A stretch of DNA of 64,000 nt from Oscillatoria acuminata PCC 6304 (GCF_000317105.1 NC_019693.1:7007227-7071226); one strand, 5' to 3'; positions 1 through 9,001 are shown, counted from the stretch's first letter. The notes: generated by a model not told the origin, from the sequence alone. A program made the numbers and translations.

Positions 1-352
1 CTCCCGGCGGCAATTCGGGTAATTTCACGGGTTGAATCAACTTCAGGCAGGTTTCCAATGCCTCAAATGGATCCCCTTCAAATACATCCACCACTCCCGT
101 GCGATGTTTTTGAATGGTTTGGTTATCTTTGGCTTCCAAAATCCACAAGGGGTCACAGCCGAGAAAACTATACCGGGCCAGGTTTTCGCCCCCTTCGACC
201 GATTCCAACAAAAAGCTATACGGTTGTCCTGCACAGACTTTGTACCACGCTGAGACAGGGGTATCCAGATCCGCCACCCATTCTTGGTAGACGGGGACAA
301 AATTACCTTGTTTGGCGAGTTCAGTAAATTGAGAAAAATCTGGAAAAATCAT
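1..352 (-). CDS. trpE: Anthranilate synthase component I, N-terminal part (runs off the window)
   Basis: The minus strand is open from an ATG at 350-352 to the left window edge, giving 117 codons. The N-terminus starts MIFPDFSQFTELAKQGNFVP and carries the family's LLES segment (SFLLESVEGGENLARYSFLG), which in TrpE forms the tryptophan feedback site, followed by LGCDPLWILEAKD. TrpE converts chorismate to anthranilate with its TrpG partner, the first step of tryptophan synthesis, in the cytoplasm. The catalytic domain lies outside the window. It is downstream of psaD on the same strand, separated by a repeat-rich gap, so co-transcription is possible but not shown. No truncation other than the window edge is visible. 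Confidence 0.9.
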   Translation of the reverse strand, partial: MIFPDFSQFTELAKQGNFVPVYQEWVADLDTPVSAWYKVCAGQPYSFLLESVEGGENLARYSFLGCDPLWILEAKDNQTIQKHRTGVVDVFEGDPFEALETCLKLIQPVKLPELPPG

Positions 353-369
353 AAGGTCTTGATGTTGCC

Positions 370-650
370 GGAGGATGGGGGAGATGGGGGCAGATGGGGA
401 AGATAGGGAGGATAGGGAGGATAGGGGAGATGTGGGAGATGGGGAATGGGTCCTCGTGACGTGGCTCTGCCAAGCCGTGACAAGCACAATAGGCCGCGAT
501 TAGCGCCTGCTCAGGGAGGGGACTGGAGGCAGAGCCTCCAGAGTCCGTGACGCGGCAGAGCCACGTCACGAGGACCCTCCTCTTACCCCATCCTCCCCAT
601 CCTCCCCATCTCCCCTATCCTCCCCATCTCTCCATCTCTCCATTTTCCCA
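370..650. repeat. Imperfect inverted repeat with purine/pyrimidine tracts between psaD and trpE
   Basis: A 23-bp perfect inverted repeat (448-470 against 555-577, core CTCGTGACGTGGCTCTGC) encloses a smaller palindrome around 527-543. It is flanked on the left by GGGGAGAT-type purine runs (about 370-446) and on the right by the matching pyrimidine runs (about 578-650), so the whole block could fold into one long imperfect hairpin. The remaining gap, 651-844, shows no gene. It looks like a miniature inverted-repeat element or an expanded low-complexity palindrome. Function is unknown. Confidence 0.7.
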
Positions 651-844
651 AAACAATGGCTAACTGCTCATTGCCAAAAAACTTTGAGCAATTAGCAATT
701 AGCCATTGAAATTTCAGATTAAAGAACGTTACACAAACATTGCGGGCGATCGCAAGTCAGGTTCCCTCAAATGTTAGGGGACCCTGACTCGGAACTCACG
801 GCACGAGGCTTGTTCCTGGGCGATCGCCCCGAAGTGCTTGGGAC

Positions 845-1273
845 TTAAGGATCGTAAGGCTTCTTACCGCTGAACTTGATTTTCGCAGGTTGGGGGTTGT
901 CGCCAATCTTGCGATCGTTCTTGCCGTAGTAAGCACGACCTTCGTTCACTTTTTCAGGGAAGACACCATCTTTGGGATGGAGATACTCGGTTTCACCACT
1001 GGCATAAACCCGGTAAATTTTATAGTCTTCAATTTTGGGCTTGAACTTGGTCCGGAACTGGGTCCCCAATGCGAGGCAGTGCTCTTTGCGAGGCAGGTAG
1101 AGGAGGTTTTCCCCTGCGTTCATCACAGCAGCGCCACCGCTGGGCATTTCAAACACTTGCTCTTTGGAAGAGGTCCAGGTGATTGCGTATTTTTCTTCCA
1201 CTAGCGCTTTACTAAGTAAACCGCCGGTGCTGCCCCCAAATTTTGGGGCTTGTCCTGTCAAGGTTTCTGCCAT
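845..1273 (-). CDS. psaD: Photosystem I reaction centre subunit II
   Basis: The 142-residue protein is a full-length PsaD, the stromal-side extrinsic subunit that docks ferredoxin and stabilises PsaC. The sequence ([20 protein letters not shown], then [20 protein letters not shown] and [20 protein letters not shown]) is unmistakable and collinear with cyanobacterial PsaD over its whole length, including the basic ferredoxin-docking C-terminus rich in Lys. Start and stop fit the family length. The upstream gap to the histidine kinase (1274-1541) should hold its promoter and also contains a GGGGAGAT-type low-complexity tract. trpE follows on the same strand. Confidence 0.98.
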   Translation of the reverse strand: MAETLTGQAPKFGGSTGGLLSKALVEEKYAITWTSSKEQVFEMPSGGAAVMNAGENLLYLPRKEHCLALGTQFRTKFKPKIEDYKIYRVYASGETEYLHPKDGVFPEKVNEGRAYYGKNDRKIGDNPQPAKIKFSGKKPYDP

Positions 1274-1404
1274 ATCTTACTCCGGATATTTTGAAACAAT
1301 TTTTAGGGCATCGTACCACTGACATCGCCTGCTCCTACAGATTTCGTAAGGATCTGTAACAGTTCTTTAGATTTGGGTCGTTTTCTGTTGGTTATTGGTG
1401 ATCT

Positions 1405-1535
1405 GTAGAGGGGAGATGGGGGAGATGGGAGATGTTCAACCTCAAGACTTCAGTCGTTATCTTCTTTCTCTATTCTCCCGATCTCCCCGATCTCCCCGAT
1501 CTCCCCGATCTCCCCCATCTGCCGTTCCTCCCCCA
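1405..1535. repeat. Low-complexity GGGGAGAT / CGATCTCCC tract
   Basis: The segment 1410-1435 carries GGGGAGATGGGG-like units, and 1475-1530 carries at least four tandem copies of the octamer CGATCTCC. The right side abuts the 3' end of the histidine kinase gene. The two halves are near reverse complements, as in the larger element at 370-650. Confidence 0.6.
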
Positions 1536-1541
1536 TCCTCA

Positions 1542-3593
1542 CTACCGAATCGGTGTCCGGCGATTGCGGGAACTCCCGGAGGACCGATCGCCTTTGGAAG
1601 ATTTGCTTTTGCTGCGGGGGGTGGGATTGGGGGTGACTTCGGAGGTGCTTTCTATGGCGATCGGGATGGTGAAATAAAATTGACTGCCGCAATCTTTCCC
1701 GCCGGATGTGGCCCAAATTTGACCTCCCCAGCCGGTGACGATTTGCCGACAGATGGCTAATCCTAGGCCGGTGCCTCCGGTGGAACGACGTAATGCTCCT
1801 TCTTCTTGGTAAAAGCGATCGAAGACGGTTTCGAGGCGATCGCTGCTAATCCCTCGTCCGGTATCCACCACTTTGACCTCCAGTTCCCGATCGCCTCGGG
1901 GTTGGGCCACAATGGTCACTTTTCCCCCGGAAGGTGTGAATTTACAAGCATTATCAATCAGTTTGGAGAGCACTTCCACCAACCACTCCCCATCGGCACG
2001 CACCAAGGGCAAATCCTCGGGCACTTCTAGAGTAAAGGTGGGTAAGCCTCCCGCTTCGCTGTTGGCCCGGGTGTGAACACTACTGATGGCTAAGGACAGG
2101 CATTCGTGCAAGGGTAGGGCTTCGGTATTCCATTCCACTCGTCCGCTTTCTAGGCGCGATAGGGTCAAGAAATCTTGCACGAGGGTCCGCATTCTTTCGG
2201 CATCGTCTAGGGCGGTACTGAGCATGACTTGCCGCAGTTCCGGAGGCATATCGGGGTCGGAGGAGAGACTTTCTAGGCAGACTTGAATGGTGGAGAGGGG
2301 GGTGCGGAGTTCATGTCCGGTAATGGCGATTAGGTTGCTGCGGGTGCGATCGAGGGCGGCGAGTTGTTCGTTCAAGTCTTCTAAGTTGGCGTAGGCTTCC
2401 GCTTGCAGGGTGGCGACTCCAACTTGGGTGGCGATCGCCTCAACCATTGCTAATTCCTCTGCATCCCACTGTCTTTCCTCCCCTCCACCGTGATGCAACT
2501 CCACCATTCCCACCAGTTGGTTTTGATAGAACACGGGCACCATTAACCAGGATTCAATCTCCCACTCCTGGACTAAGGCGACCAATCGCGTGGATCCGGT
2601 AATTCGAGGGTCGGTGAGGTTCTCCACCACGACTCGTTCTCCAGAGGCGACGACTTCCTGAAATAGGGGATTCTCCTGCAAGGGCCAAACTTCTCCGGTG
2701 AGGGACTTGACCGATCGCCCTAAAAATTCATAAGCGATCGCCGCTTCTTGATCCGTAGCTTTGCAGCGATAAATTAAACACCGACAAACGTCCAGGGCTC
2801 CGCCTAGTTCTCGCACGGCCACTTGGAAAATATCTGCCGGATTCAGAGATTGACGAATGGCGGTGGTAATTGAGTTGACTAACCGTTCCCGACGCTCCTG
2901 CGCGGCGATCGAGCGATAGGTTTTAACTAATTTATGTTGACCCGCCTGGAGGTACGTCACTAACCGTTGCACAAAGGGTCCTGGGTCTACATCTTGGAAT
3001 CTCGCTGCGGCTTCTAGGGCCTTGTTGGGGTCGCTCAATCCATAAGTGGCGATCGCCCGTTGGATCTTCTTCTCCAAATCCGGTCGATACACCCGCACTC
3101 GCTCCAACAATAACCGCGCCACAGTACAAGCAACCTGCCGGTCAAAGGTCCAAATCCCCTCAAACCGTCTGGATTGATCCATCGAGGGCAGATCCGATGC
3201 CTTCCCCGGAACTACCTCTTTTTCCCGACAAACCAAACAAGTGGAATAATTGGGCGCAAGCACCACCAAGTGCCACTCTTTCGCTAACCCATCATCAGGT
3301 TCAAAGGCGATCGCCTCCTGGATCTGTGAACTATTTTGAAATTCCGTTTCCGGTGCCGCCAGGACATATACTTGTTCCGTCTTGTTGCTGATTCGTCGAT
3401 AACGGTGTGCCTCCTGACGATAAAATCGCTCCCGTTGGAAGCAGGCTATCACCAACGCTGGCTCCACCCCCGCCAGGACTTGATCTTCCATCGCATGGGA
3501 CAGTGCGGTTAAAGAAGACTTGAAATAAATTTGAGTTCTCAGCAGGGGCAAGGCGTGCAGCAACTCTTCCAGCACCGAAGTAGGAATACTCAT
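1542..3593 (-). CDS. DICT-GAF sensor histidine kinase
   Basis: The protein is 683 residues. The N-terminal about 125 residues match the DICT sensory domain found in cyanobacterial regulators (LRTQIYFKSSLTALSHAMED, then LVIACFQRERFYRQEAHRYR). A GAF-like domain spans roughly 240-395 and a short coiled segment leads into the HisKA box with GHELRTP (phospho-acceptor His427). The ATPase domain has the N box LIDNACKFTP, G1 DTGRGI, an F box around FDRFYQEEGALRRSTGG and G2 GTGLGL. The last 35 residues are a Ser/Arg/Lys-rich tail partly encoded in the repeat tract next door. No response regulator lies beside it, so the partner and signal are unknown. No transmembrane segment is apparent, suggesting a soluble kinase. 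Confidence 0.92.
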   Translation of the reverse strand: MSIPTSVLEELLHALPLLRTQIYFKSSLTALSHAMEDQVLAGVEPALVIACFQRERFYRQEAHRYRRISNKTEQVYVLAAPETEFQNSSQIQEAIAFEPDDGLAKEWHLVVLAPNYSTCLVCREKEVVPGKASDLPSMDQSRRFEGIWTFDRQVACTVARLLLERVRVYRPDLEKKIQRAIATYGLSDPNKALEAAARFQDVDPGPFVQRLVTYLQAGQHKLVKTYRSIAAQERRERLVNSITTAIRQSLNPADIFQVAVRELGGALDVCRCLIYRCKATDQEAAIAYEFLGRSVKSLTGEVWPLQENPLFQEVVASGERVVVENLTDPRITGSTRLVALVQEWEIESWLMVPVFYQNQLVGMVELHHGGGEERQWDAEELAMVEAIATQVGVATLQAEAYANLEDLNEQLAALDRTRSNLIAITGHELRTPLSTIQVCLESLSSDPDMPPELRQVMLSTALDDAERMRTLVQDFLTLSRLESGRVEWNTEALPLHECLSLAISSVHTRANSEAGGLPTFTLEVPEDLPLVRADGEWLVEVLSKLIDNACKFTPSGGKVTIVAQPRGDRELEVKVVDTGRGISSDRLETVFDRFYQEEGALRRSTGGTGLGLAICRQIVTGWGGQIWATSGGKDCGSQFYFTIPIAIESTSEVTPNPTPRSKSKSSKGDRSSGSSRNRRTPIR

Positions 3594-4320
3594 TTATCTT
3601 GTCTTTATTTCCAGTGTAGGCAACAACGATTTTTAATCTGCACGGCAATGTTCAGGCGGTCCCGGTATTGCCGAAACTATAATGTTCTCCCTATAACCAC
3701 GTTATCGCACCATGAGCCGACTACTGCCAAACTGCTGCGAGATTCCCAAAAAAAGCGCCGTATTTCAGATTGTTGATTGACAATTAAGAATTCATTCTTC
3801 TAAATTAAGTACAAATTCTCATCAATTTTCTTTCGTTAACCCCTAGTTAACCCCCAAAAACTAGCCTAATCTCTTAACAAAATCAAGAGTAGTTATTTCA
3901 TATCATCTCTGTTTGTAGTAACAACTTTAGTCGTTTCTTCATATTCAATAGCCCGTCTAACTCAATTCAAAAATTATTAAAAAAATTAATGGGAGCGTTT
4001 GCTTGAAGTAGGAGGGAAATCAGACCCTCCCAAAGCTCAATTTTATTGTATGCCTGATTGAACAGAGGCTATATATAAGATTTGCCCTAAAACTTCAATC
4101 CTTAGTCTTCCCCAAAACGTAAAGCTATTTTATATTTAATCAATCCATTCAATAACGAAATCAAGGACCGGAAACGGATAAACCCATGCAGACTCACCCG
4201 ATGATTCGAGGGAACGTCCGAAGTTAATCGCCCTAACCCGAAAACCGATCGCCACTTGCTCATTAACCGCAAACCCTCCGGATTGGATCAGAGCAATCCA
4301 ATCCTTACTCTAAATTGCCG
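3594..4320. other. Gene-free intergenic region, 727 bp
   Basis: No convincing open frame is seen on either strand. The DNA is AT-rich from about 3770 to 4150, with a direct repeat of GTTAACCCC near 3835-3856. An 8-bp stem hairpin at 4280-4304 (GGATTGGA/TCCAATCC) sits just past the stop of the small minus-strand RHH gene and may act in its termination. The right side of the region near 3594 should contain the promoter of the DICT kinase. Confidence 0.6.
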
Positions 4321-4500
4321 CTAATTTTTCGCCGGGGATGACGGTGGCGGAGGAATTTTTCCATCGTTATTGGCTCCTTGTACAGCGGTCTCAATAATAA
4401 ATGCAGCTAAGTTAGCTACAGGCCGTCCTTGACTGTCTGCCCACCGTTCTAGGGCATCATAAACGGCATCGGGAAGGGTTACATGGACTCGTTTACTCAC
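4321..4500 (-). CDS. Small ribbon-helix-helix (CopG-like) DNA-binding protein, GTG start
   Basis: A 59-residue frame starts at a GTG (4498-4500). It reads VSKRVHVTLPDAVYDALERW, then ADSQGRPVANLAAFIIETAV, and ends in a Pro-rich tail. The pattern of a short beta strand (KRVHVTLP) followed by two helices is that of ribbon-helix-helix proteins, which bind operators as dimers through the strand. Members of this type often regulate their own promoter or serve plasmid partition and toxin-antitoxin modules. It is divergent from the coiled-coil gene at 4893, with palindromes and tandem repeats between them. No toxin gene is next to it. Role inferred; fold assignment fairly secure. Confidence 0.75.
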   Translation of the reverse strand: MSKRVHVTLPDAVYDALERWADSQGRPVANLAAFIIETAVQGANNDGKIPPPPSSPAKN

Positions 4501-4566
4501 GGTTTTGTCTCGATGTCAACAGTTTTATGATACAACGTTGGAGCTACAATGGACGTGAGCTTGACA

Positions 4567-4603
4567 AATAGGGAACCAATCTGCTTCGGTAAGGTACCCT
4601 ATT
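4567..4603. promoter_or_regulatory. Imperfect palindrome, candidate RHH operator
   Basis: AATAGGGAACC (4567-4577) is repeated in inverted orientation as GGTACCCTATT (4593-4603), 10 of 11 positions pairing. It lies 67 bp upstream of the GTG start of the RHH gene, a reasonable place for an autoregulatory operator. Purely positional inference. Confidence 0.35.
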
Positions 4604-4629
4604 GTGATAAACTAGCCACTAAGGAAAAA

Positions 4630-4659
4630 CCGCGCTCTGTCCGGCAAGACAGAACGCGG
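4630..4659. other. Strong hairpin with 12-bp stem
   Basis: CCGCGCTCTGTC and GACAGAACGCGG pair with one mismatch around a six-base loop CGGCAA. No T-run follows directly, so it is not a clear terminator. It sits in the intergenic leader of the gene at 4893. Confidence 0.55.
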
Positions 4660-4776
4660 GTAAATGTTAAGCCTAACCGCTTATTCAAGCCACGGATAGG
4701 GGATCAAAATCATTTGAAACTATCAGGTCTAACGACACTGAGGTTCTTAACGCATAAGGACCATTCTCGTAAGCAC

Positions 4777-4869
4777 AAGAACAATCCAGAACCGTTAAGG
4801 ACAATCTAAGGACAATCCAGAACCGTTAAGGACAATCTAAGGACAATCCAGAACCGTTAAGGACTATTA
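4777..4869 (+). repeat. Three 31-bp tandem repeats upstream of the coiled-coil gene
   Basis: Units at 4777-4807, 4808-4838 and 4839-4869 share AAGGACAATCCAGAACCGTT followed by AAGGACAATCT, with the last unit diverging at its end. The motif AAGGACAAT occurs again directly before the ATG at 4893, where AAGGA is a good Shine-Dalgarno. The repeats could be iteron-like protein binding sites, or an expansion of the gene's own ribosome-binding region. Confidence 0.85.
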
Positions 4870-4892
4870 AACTTAAACTATTAAGGACAATT

Positions 4893-6053
4893 ATGGCACA
4901 GACGACGGAAGGTATCAACCCATCGCCCATAGATTATGGAAATTTACCCCCCAATGTAGTAGAAGCGGCGGAGGCGGTGGTATCCCGGATCCGCGATCGC
5001 ATCAAAACTGGGACCATTCAGCAGATTGAAAACGGGTGCGATTTGCTGGAAACGAAGCAACGCTTGGGAAAAGCCTTATTTAAAGTTTGGGTCGATCGCT
5101 ATTTTGACGGGTCGGAATATCTCGCCGGAAATTTAATCAAAGTGGCGGAACTGGTGCACCGGATTCCCCACCGGATCGACGAGATGGCGGGATGGAGTAT
5201 TTCCGCATTAGCGGCCCTCAGTGGGGGGTCCGATCGCCTCGCGGAAAAAATCCTAACCTCTGGCGATCGACCTAGTGCGACGATGATTAGACAACGGGTC
5301 CGCACGGAACGCACCGGCAAACCGGCGATCGCCCGCAAACCCTCTCCTCGCAAGTTTAGCCAAGAAGAGGTAGACCGAAAAATCGCCGAGGCGATCGCCA
5401 AAAAGGACCAAGAACTCGCCACCTTGCGAATTGAGTTAGAGAAAGAACTCCAGGACCGAGTACAGGCAGAATTTCGCAAAGCGCGGGATGCGGGATTGCT
5501 GGAGGCGAAAACGGAAGTTGCTGCCGCGCAGGAAATGCGGGAAGAACTCTTGGCTAAAAATGCCGAACTTGCCGCCGAATTGCAACAAAAACAGGCTGAA
5601 CTAGACGGGATTGCTGAGTTGCATCAACAGAATCAACTCAAGGATGAGCGAATTGCTGATTTAGAGGCAGCGTTGGAACAGTCTAAACAAGAAAGCTGGG
5701 AAAATACTTTTAATGAGGAAGCTGCCAAGGTGGTGAATGCGGACTTAGAAAAAGCCTATCAGCCTTTGGTGGAAAAGTTGGACCGGATGACTCAAAAAGT
5801 GGCCCAACAAGAGGAGGAACTCCAGCGCTATCGTCAAGGGGAAGTCCAGACAGAGGAACCGTCCGAGGCAGAAGAAACCTGGGCGATCGCCTCCGACTTT
5901 GGTCAGTTGGCAGAAACCCTAGATTTGCCCGGATGGAGTGGTCGAGGTTACCGCGCTTCCGATGGGATGCTGTACACCAACTTAGTCTCGGCTATCTCTC
6001 ATTTTATTCAGGATTTTCAAGGGGATTCTTCCTCTAATTCTCGCCATTTTTAA
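4893..6053 (+). CDS. Coiled-coil protein with DUF3102-like N-terminal region
   Basis: The 386-residue protein starts at an ATG with AAGGA six bases upstream. Residues about 20-85 (VVEAAEAVVSRIRDRIKTGT, IENGCDLLETKQRLGKALFK) resemble the DUF3102 pattern of phage and plasmid proteins. Residues about 155-320 are a long Glu/Gln/Lys/Ala-rich coiled coil (EEVDRKIAEAIAKKDQELAT onward). A short globular C-terminus (LAETLDLPGWSGRGYRASDG) ends the protein. A DNA-binding N-terminus followed by a long coiled coil recalls KfrA-type plasmid proteins in architecture, but no sequence match to KfrA is claimed. It is divergent from a ribbon-helix-helix gene and preceded by tandem repeats, which together suggest a plasmid or integrated-element maintenance module. 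Function unknown. Confidence 0.7.
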   Translation: MAQTTEGINPSPIDYGNLPPNVVEAAEAVVSRIRDRIKTGTIQQIENGCDLLETKQRLGKALFKVWVDRYFDGSEYLAGNLIKVAELVHRIPHRIDEMAGWSISALAALSGGSDRLAEKILTSGDRPSATMIRQRVRTERTGKPAIARKPSPRKFSQEEVDRKIAEAIAKKDQELATLRIELEKELQDRVQAEFRKARDAGLLEAKTEVAAAQEMREELLAKNAELAAELQQKQAELDGIAELHQQNQLKDERIADLEAALEQSKQESWENTFNEEAAKVVNADLEKAYQPLVEKLDRMTQKVAQQEEELQRYRQGEVQTEEPSEAEETWAIASDFGQLAETLDLPGWSGRGYRASDGMLYTNLVSAISHFIQDFQGDSSSNSRHF

Positions 6054-6360
6054 GGGGTGAGTTTTGGGTGAGGTTTAGAGTTATCAGTCTGATAAGTTTT
6101 GCCCCGCCTGACCCCTCTGTAGTAGCCTGACCCCTGAACAGAGGGGATAAAAAAACCCCTAACCCTTACCTTTTCTGTAGGGGCGATTCGAGAATCGCCC
6201 GTGATAAAATGGGAGCATCTTTCTCCCTCAAGACTGAACCCAAATTTTTCAGGGTCAGGGATACAGCGAATTTGACTGAATGAAGAGTGGCTATAGATGG
6301 GCGAGGCGACCCATGAAAACCTTTGCCATAATGTCTCTTCTGCCCGTGGAACTAATTCGG
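6054..6360. other. Intergenic region with hairpin, 307 bp
   Basis: No gene is seen. A hairpin GGGCGATT/AATCGCCC lies at 6181-6200. From about 6234 the sequence is the 3' flank of the duplicated segment described at 6234-6985. Confidence 0.5.
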
Positions 6361-6985
6361 TCAGTCATCCGAATCTGGATCGAAGGGATTTGAGAACGTT
6401 GATGCCACAGAAAGGTGAAATGTATTACCTGTATCTTGCAGGTCAAAATCAAGAATAAACCGTGTATTATCGGCAAATAATTTGTGTTTTCGAGTCATTA
6501 GTGAGTTAATAATCATCCGCGTATCTTGTTGAATCAACGGGTCAGATTCTTTCAAGCCCTCGTCGATGAAATTGTCAATCATGGGTTGTCGCTCATTCTC
6601 TGGCATCAGGGATAAGTTCCAGACAACCACCGCTACTTCAAACAACCGATGCCGCTGAATCGGAGTCCGGATAGAGGGTAGATAAGGATCAACAAATGCC
6701 TCCAAAACCTCAGACATCTTGACTTCGCCTTTTGGATTGTTCACTACACCTGCAACTTGGTCACCAAAAGGTCCTTTCTGGAGCTTCTGCTGCAACTGCT
6801 CTAGTCTTTTTTCCTGAATTGTGGCCGCCCGTTCTTGCTTGAGAATTTCACCAAAGGCTTTAGATTTTCTCGCCATAAAAATCTCCTCCATCGCTTGAGC
6901 TTAATTTTACCATCCTACATTCCCCAGTAAAACAGGGGCAATGTCGAGGCGAATCCCCAGCGCTGGCAAGAATTGATCCAGGGAA
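6234..6985. repeat. Segmental duplication, copy 1
   Basis: This segment matches 9313-10220. Similarity covers the 3' flank (ACTGAACCCAA, GGTCAGG, GAGTGGCTATA, GGAACTAATTCGGTCAGTCA), the whole gene, its ribosome-binding region and the 5' flank (CCTACATTCC, AATGTCGAGG). The two copies lie in the same orientation about 3 kb apart. Confidence 0.8.
6361..6876 (-). CDS. Conserved protein of unknown function (intact copy of duplicated gene)
   Basis: The chosen start is the ATG at 6874-6876 (MARKSKAFGEILKQERAATI), because GGAGGAG lies seven bases upstream; an ATG five codons earlier overlaps this ribosome-binding site and is unlikely to be used. The 171-residue product has a basic N-terminus with a helical segment (KQERAATIQEKRLEQLQQKL), a middle stretch KMSEVLEAFVDPYLPSIRTP and an acidic end DPDSDD. 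No domain is recognised and no signal peptide or membrane segment is visible. A paralogue broken by a stop codon lies at 9496-10011. The motif KGEVKMSEVLEAFV is identical in both, so the middle region is probably functionally constrained. Confidence 0.75.
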   Translation of the reverse strand: MARKSKAFGEILKQERAATIQEKRLEQLQQKLQKGPFGDQVAGVVNNPKGEVKMSEVLEAFVDPYLPSIRTPIQRHRLFEVAVVVWNLSLMPENERQPMIDNFIDEGLKESDPLIQQDTRMIINSLMTRKHKLFADNTRFILDFDLQDTGNTFHLSVASTFSNPFDPDSDD

Positions 6986-7105
6986 ACTTGCTTGGGACGA
7001 TGTTCTGCTGCTCAAGGGGTTCTTTGCTCTGGAGATTCAGCGGTTAGGGTTTCGGCGAGGGCAAAATTTTAGAATGAAATAGCCCGGGTTGCAGAAGTAA
7101 CATAG

Positions 7106-8383
7106 ATGAGAACATTTGAAAACGAACCCATGACTCTCGGAAACAACTGGTTTGACACTGCACGATTAGGACTGTTTGTTCATTGGGGCCATAGCAGCCA
7201 ATCGGGTTATGAATTATCATGGCCCTTAGTTGGAGGCGTATTTAGTTTGCCCTATTGCCAAAATGTGACGGTAGATGAGTATCACCGGACCGCTCAAACC
7301 TTTAATCCAATTCAATATAATCCCCAATCCTGGGCACGTTTAGCGAAACGATTGGGGATGCAATATGTAATTTTAACCGCGAAACACCATGATGGCTTTT
7401 CTTTATTTCACACTCAGCAATCGGATTTTTCTATTGCCAATGCACCCTACGAAAAAGATATCGTCCGAGAGTTTCTGGAAGCAATGCGGGCGGAAGGCTT
7501 GCGAGTGGGTCTGTATTTTTCTTTGATTGATTGGCATCACCCCGATTACCCGGCTTTTACGGAAGCGGATAAACCCTATCAGTTTGGTAAATTCCGACAG
7601 CCTACGAGTTCTCAGTGGGAGCGTTACCTAGAATTTATGTTTGGCCAAATTCGAGAATTATTGACCGATTATGGCCAAATTGACTTACTTTGGTTTGATG
7701 GTGGTTGGGAGCGATCGCCTGAGCAGTGGCGGCCTCAAGCACTACAGGAAATGATTCGCTCCTTGCAACCGGATTTATTGATTAACGATCGCCTCCCGGG
7801 ATTTGGCGACTTTGATACCTGCGAACAATTCATCCCCCCCCAACCCCCTGAACGGACTTGGGAGGCTTGTTTAACGCTGAATGAAAGCTGGGGTTACAAC
7901 CCGACGGATTCGCAATTTAAGTCACCTCGTCAACTGATTCATACCCTCTGTGAAATTGCCGGAAAAGGAGGAAATTTATTGCTGAATGTTAGCCCGATGG
8001 GAAATGGACAGATTCAATCAGAGCAAATGAAACTGTTACAAGAAATAGAAGAATGGCTAACTGTTCATCATCAGAGCATTGTCGGGACAACAGCGGGTTT
8101 AGAACCGTGGCAATTTTATGGTCCTTCTACTCAACGGGGGAATCGGTTTTATTTATTCTTGCTGATGAAACCCTACGATTCAGTAACGGTTAGAGCTATA
8201 CCCATCAAGCGGATTCAAGGGGTTTCTGTCATGGGTGAAGGGCAACCCTTAAAATATTCAACTCGCTGTGCAATTGTCGATTCCCTGTTAAATCCTGAGC
8301 CTCTGGGGGAGTTAACGATTCAAGTACCGGAGCAATTCATCAATCCCTATGCTACAGTGATTGCCGTTGATGTGATGCCATGA
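7106..8383 (+). CDS. Alpha-L-fucosidase (GH29 family)
   Basis: The 425-residue protein has the GH29 (beta/alpha)8 barrel signatures: ARLGLFVHWGHSS near the N-terminus, YVILTAKHHDGFSLF at 88-102, and LLWFDGGWE at 194-202, where Asp198 matches the GH29 nucleophile. The HHD of AKHHDGF is the usual substrate-binding triad. GH29 enzymes release terminal alpha-L-fucose from glycans with retention of configuration. The protein is close to the catalytic-domain length and has no clear signal peptide, so it may act inside the cell or be exported by another route. The acid/base residue is variable in this family and is not assigned. A single-gene unit on the plus strand, between the two duplicated minus-strand genes. 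Confidence 0.88.
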   Translation: MRTFENEPMTLGNNWFDTARLGLFVHWGHSSQSGYELSWPLVGGVFSLPYCQNVTVDEYHRTAQTFNPIQYNPQSWARLAKRLGMQYVILTAKHHDGFSLFHTQQSDFSIANAPYEKDIVREFLEAMRAEGLRVGLYFSLIDWHHPDYPAFTEADKPYQFGKFRQPTSSQWERYLEFMFGQIRELLTDYGQIDLLWFDGGWERSPEQWRPQALQEMIRSLQPDLLINDRLPGFGDFDTCEQFIPPQPPERTWEACLTLNESWGYNPTDSQFKSPRQLIHTLCEIAGKGGNLLLNVSPMGNGQIQSEQMKLLQEIEEWLTVHHQSIVGTTAGLEPWQFYGPSTQRGNRFYLFLLMKPYDSVTVRAIPIKRIQGVSVMGEGQPLKYSTRCAIVDSLLNPEPLGELTIQVPEQFINPYATVIAVDVMP

Positions 8384-8629
8384 ACGGAGAGTTAGCTGGA
8401 GTATTAACGAAGGCGATCGCTGTTTTTCAACCCGGTTAAATAACTCCGTCCCCAAAAAGGCTGGCCTTGAGTGAGCAACTTTTGGCCGCGTTCCCCTTCG
8501 CCACAGTAGGAAGGTTTTGAAATTTCCATTCTTTATGAATTTATGGCACAAAATCTCTAATAAATATTAGGTTTTGTGCCAGACAGGACAAGGCTTTTAG
8601 AATTTTTTCAAGGGATATCTAAATAAACC

Positions 8630-9001
8630 TTAGCCAAACTCATAGCCGCGATCAACCCAGTAATGCCAGTCTGCGATCGCTTGTTGAGTCGGAGGATCTG
8701 CATCGGGAGCTTCTAGCTGAATCAACGGGACTGCCAGGGTATCGCCTTCCCAGGCAATCTCCATGTACATTTCCCGCTCGCAGTCATCTGCCGGTGCTAT
8801 ATCCACTACTTCTACTGTTGTTCCCTCTTTTAGGGGAGAACTGCGCCGCTTACTGATGCAGGTTGCGGTAAATGGAAATTGCATCGTCTCCGCTAAGTAG
8901 TAGTACCAGCCCATTGCCTGCTCTTCAGGCCCATAGGCATCCACTACAATTTCCGTCATAATGCGTTCTTCGCGTTCCTTGTTTTGTTCTACTTTTGGCA
9001 T
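8630..9001 (-). CDS. CcbP-like calcium-binding protein
   Basis: The product (123 residues from the ATG at 8999-9001) carries TEIVVDAYGPEEQAMGWYYY, FPFTATCISKRRSSPLKEGT and ends QQAIADWHYWVDRGYEFG. This is the pattern of the small acidic cyanobacterial calcium-binding family that includes CcbP of heterocystous cyanobacteria. Many Asp and Glu side chains in the middle (VEVVDIAPADDCEREMYMEI) fit a surface-charge mode of calcium binding rather than EF hands. An alternative start is the internal ATG at 8959, immediately before TEIVV. The longer open frame to 9181 crosses a dispersed repeat and is not used. Confidence 0.75.
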   Translation of the reverse strand: MPKVEQNKEREERIMTEIVVDAYGPEEQAMGWYYYLAETMQFPFTATCISKRRSSPLKEGTTVEVVDIAPADDCEREMYMEIAWEGDTLAVPLIQLEAPDADPPTQQAIADWHYWVDRGYEFG

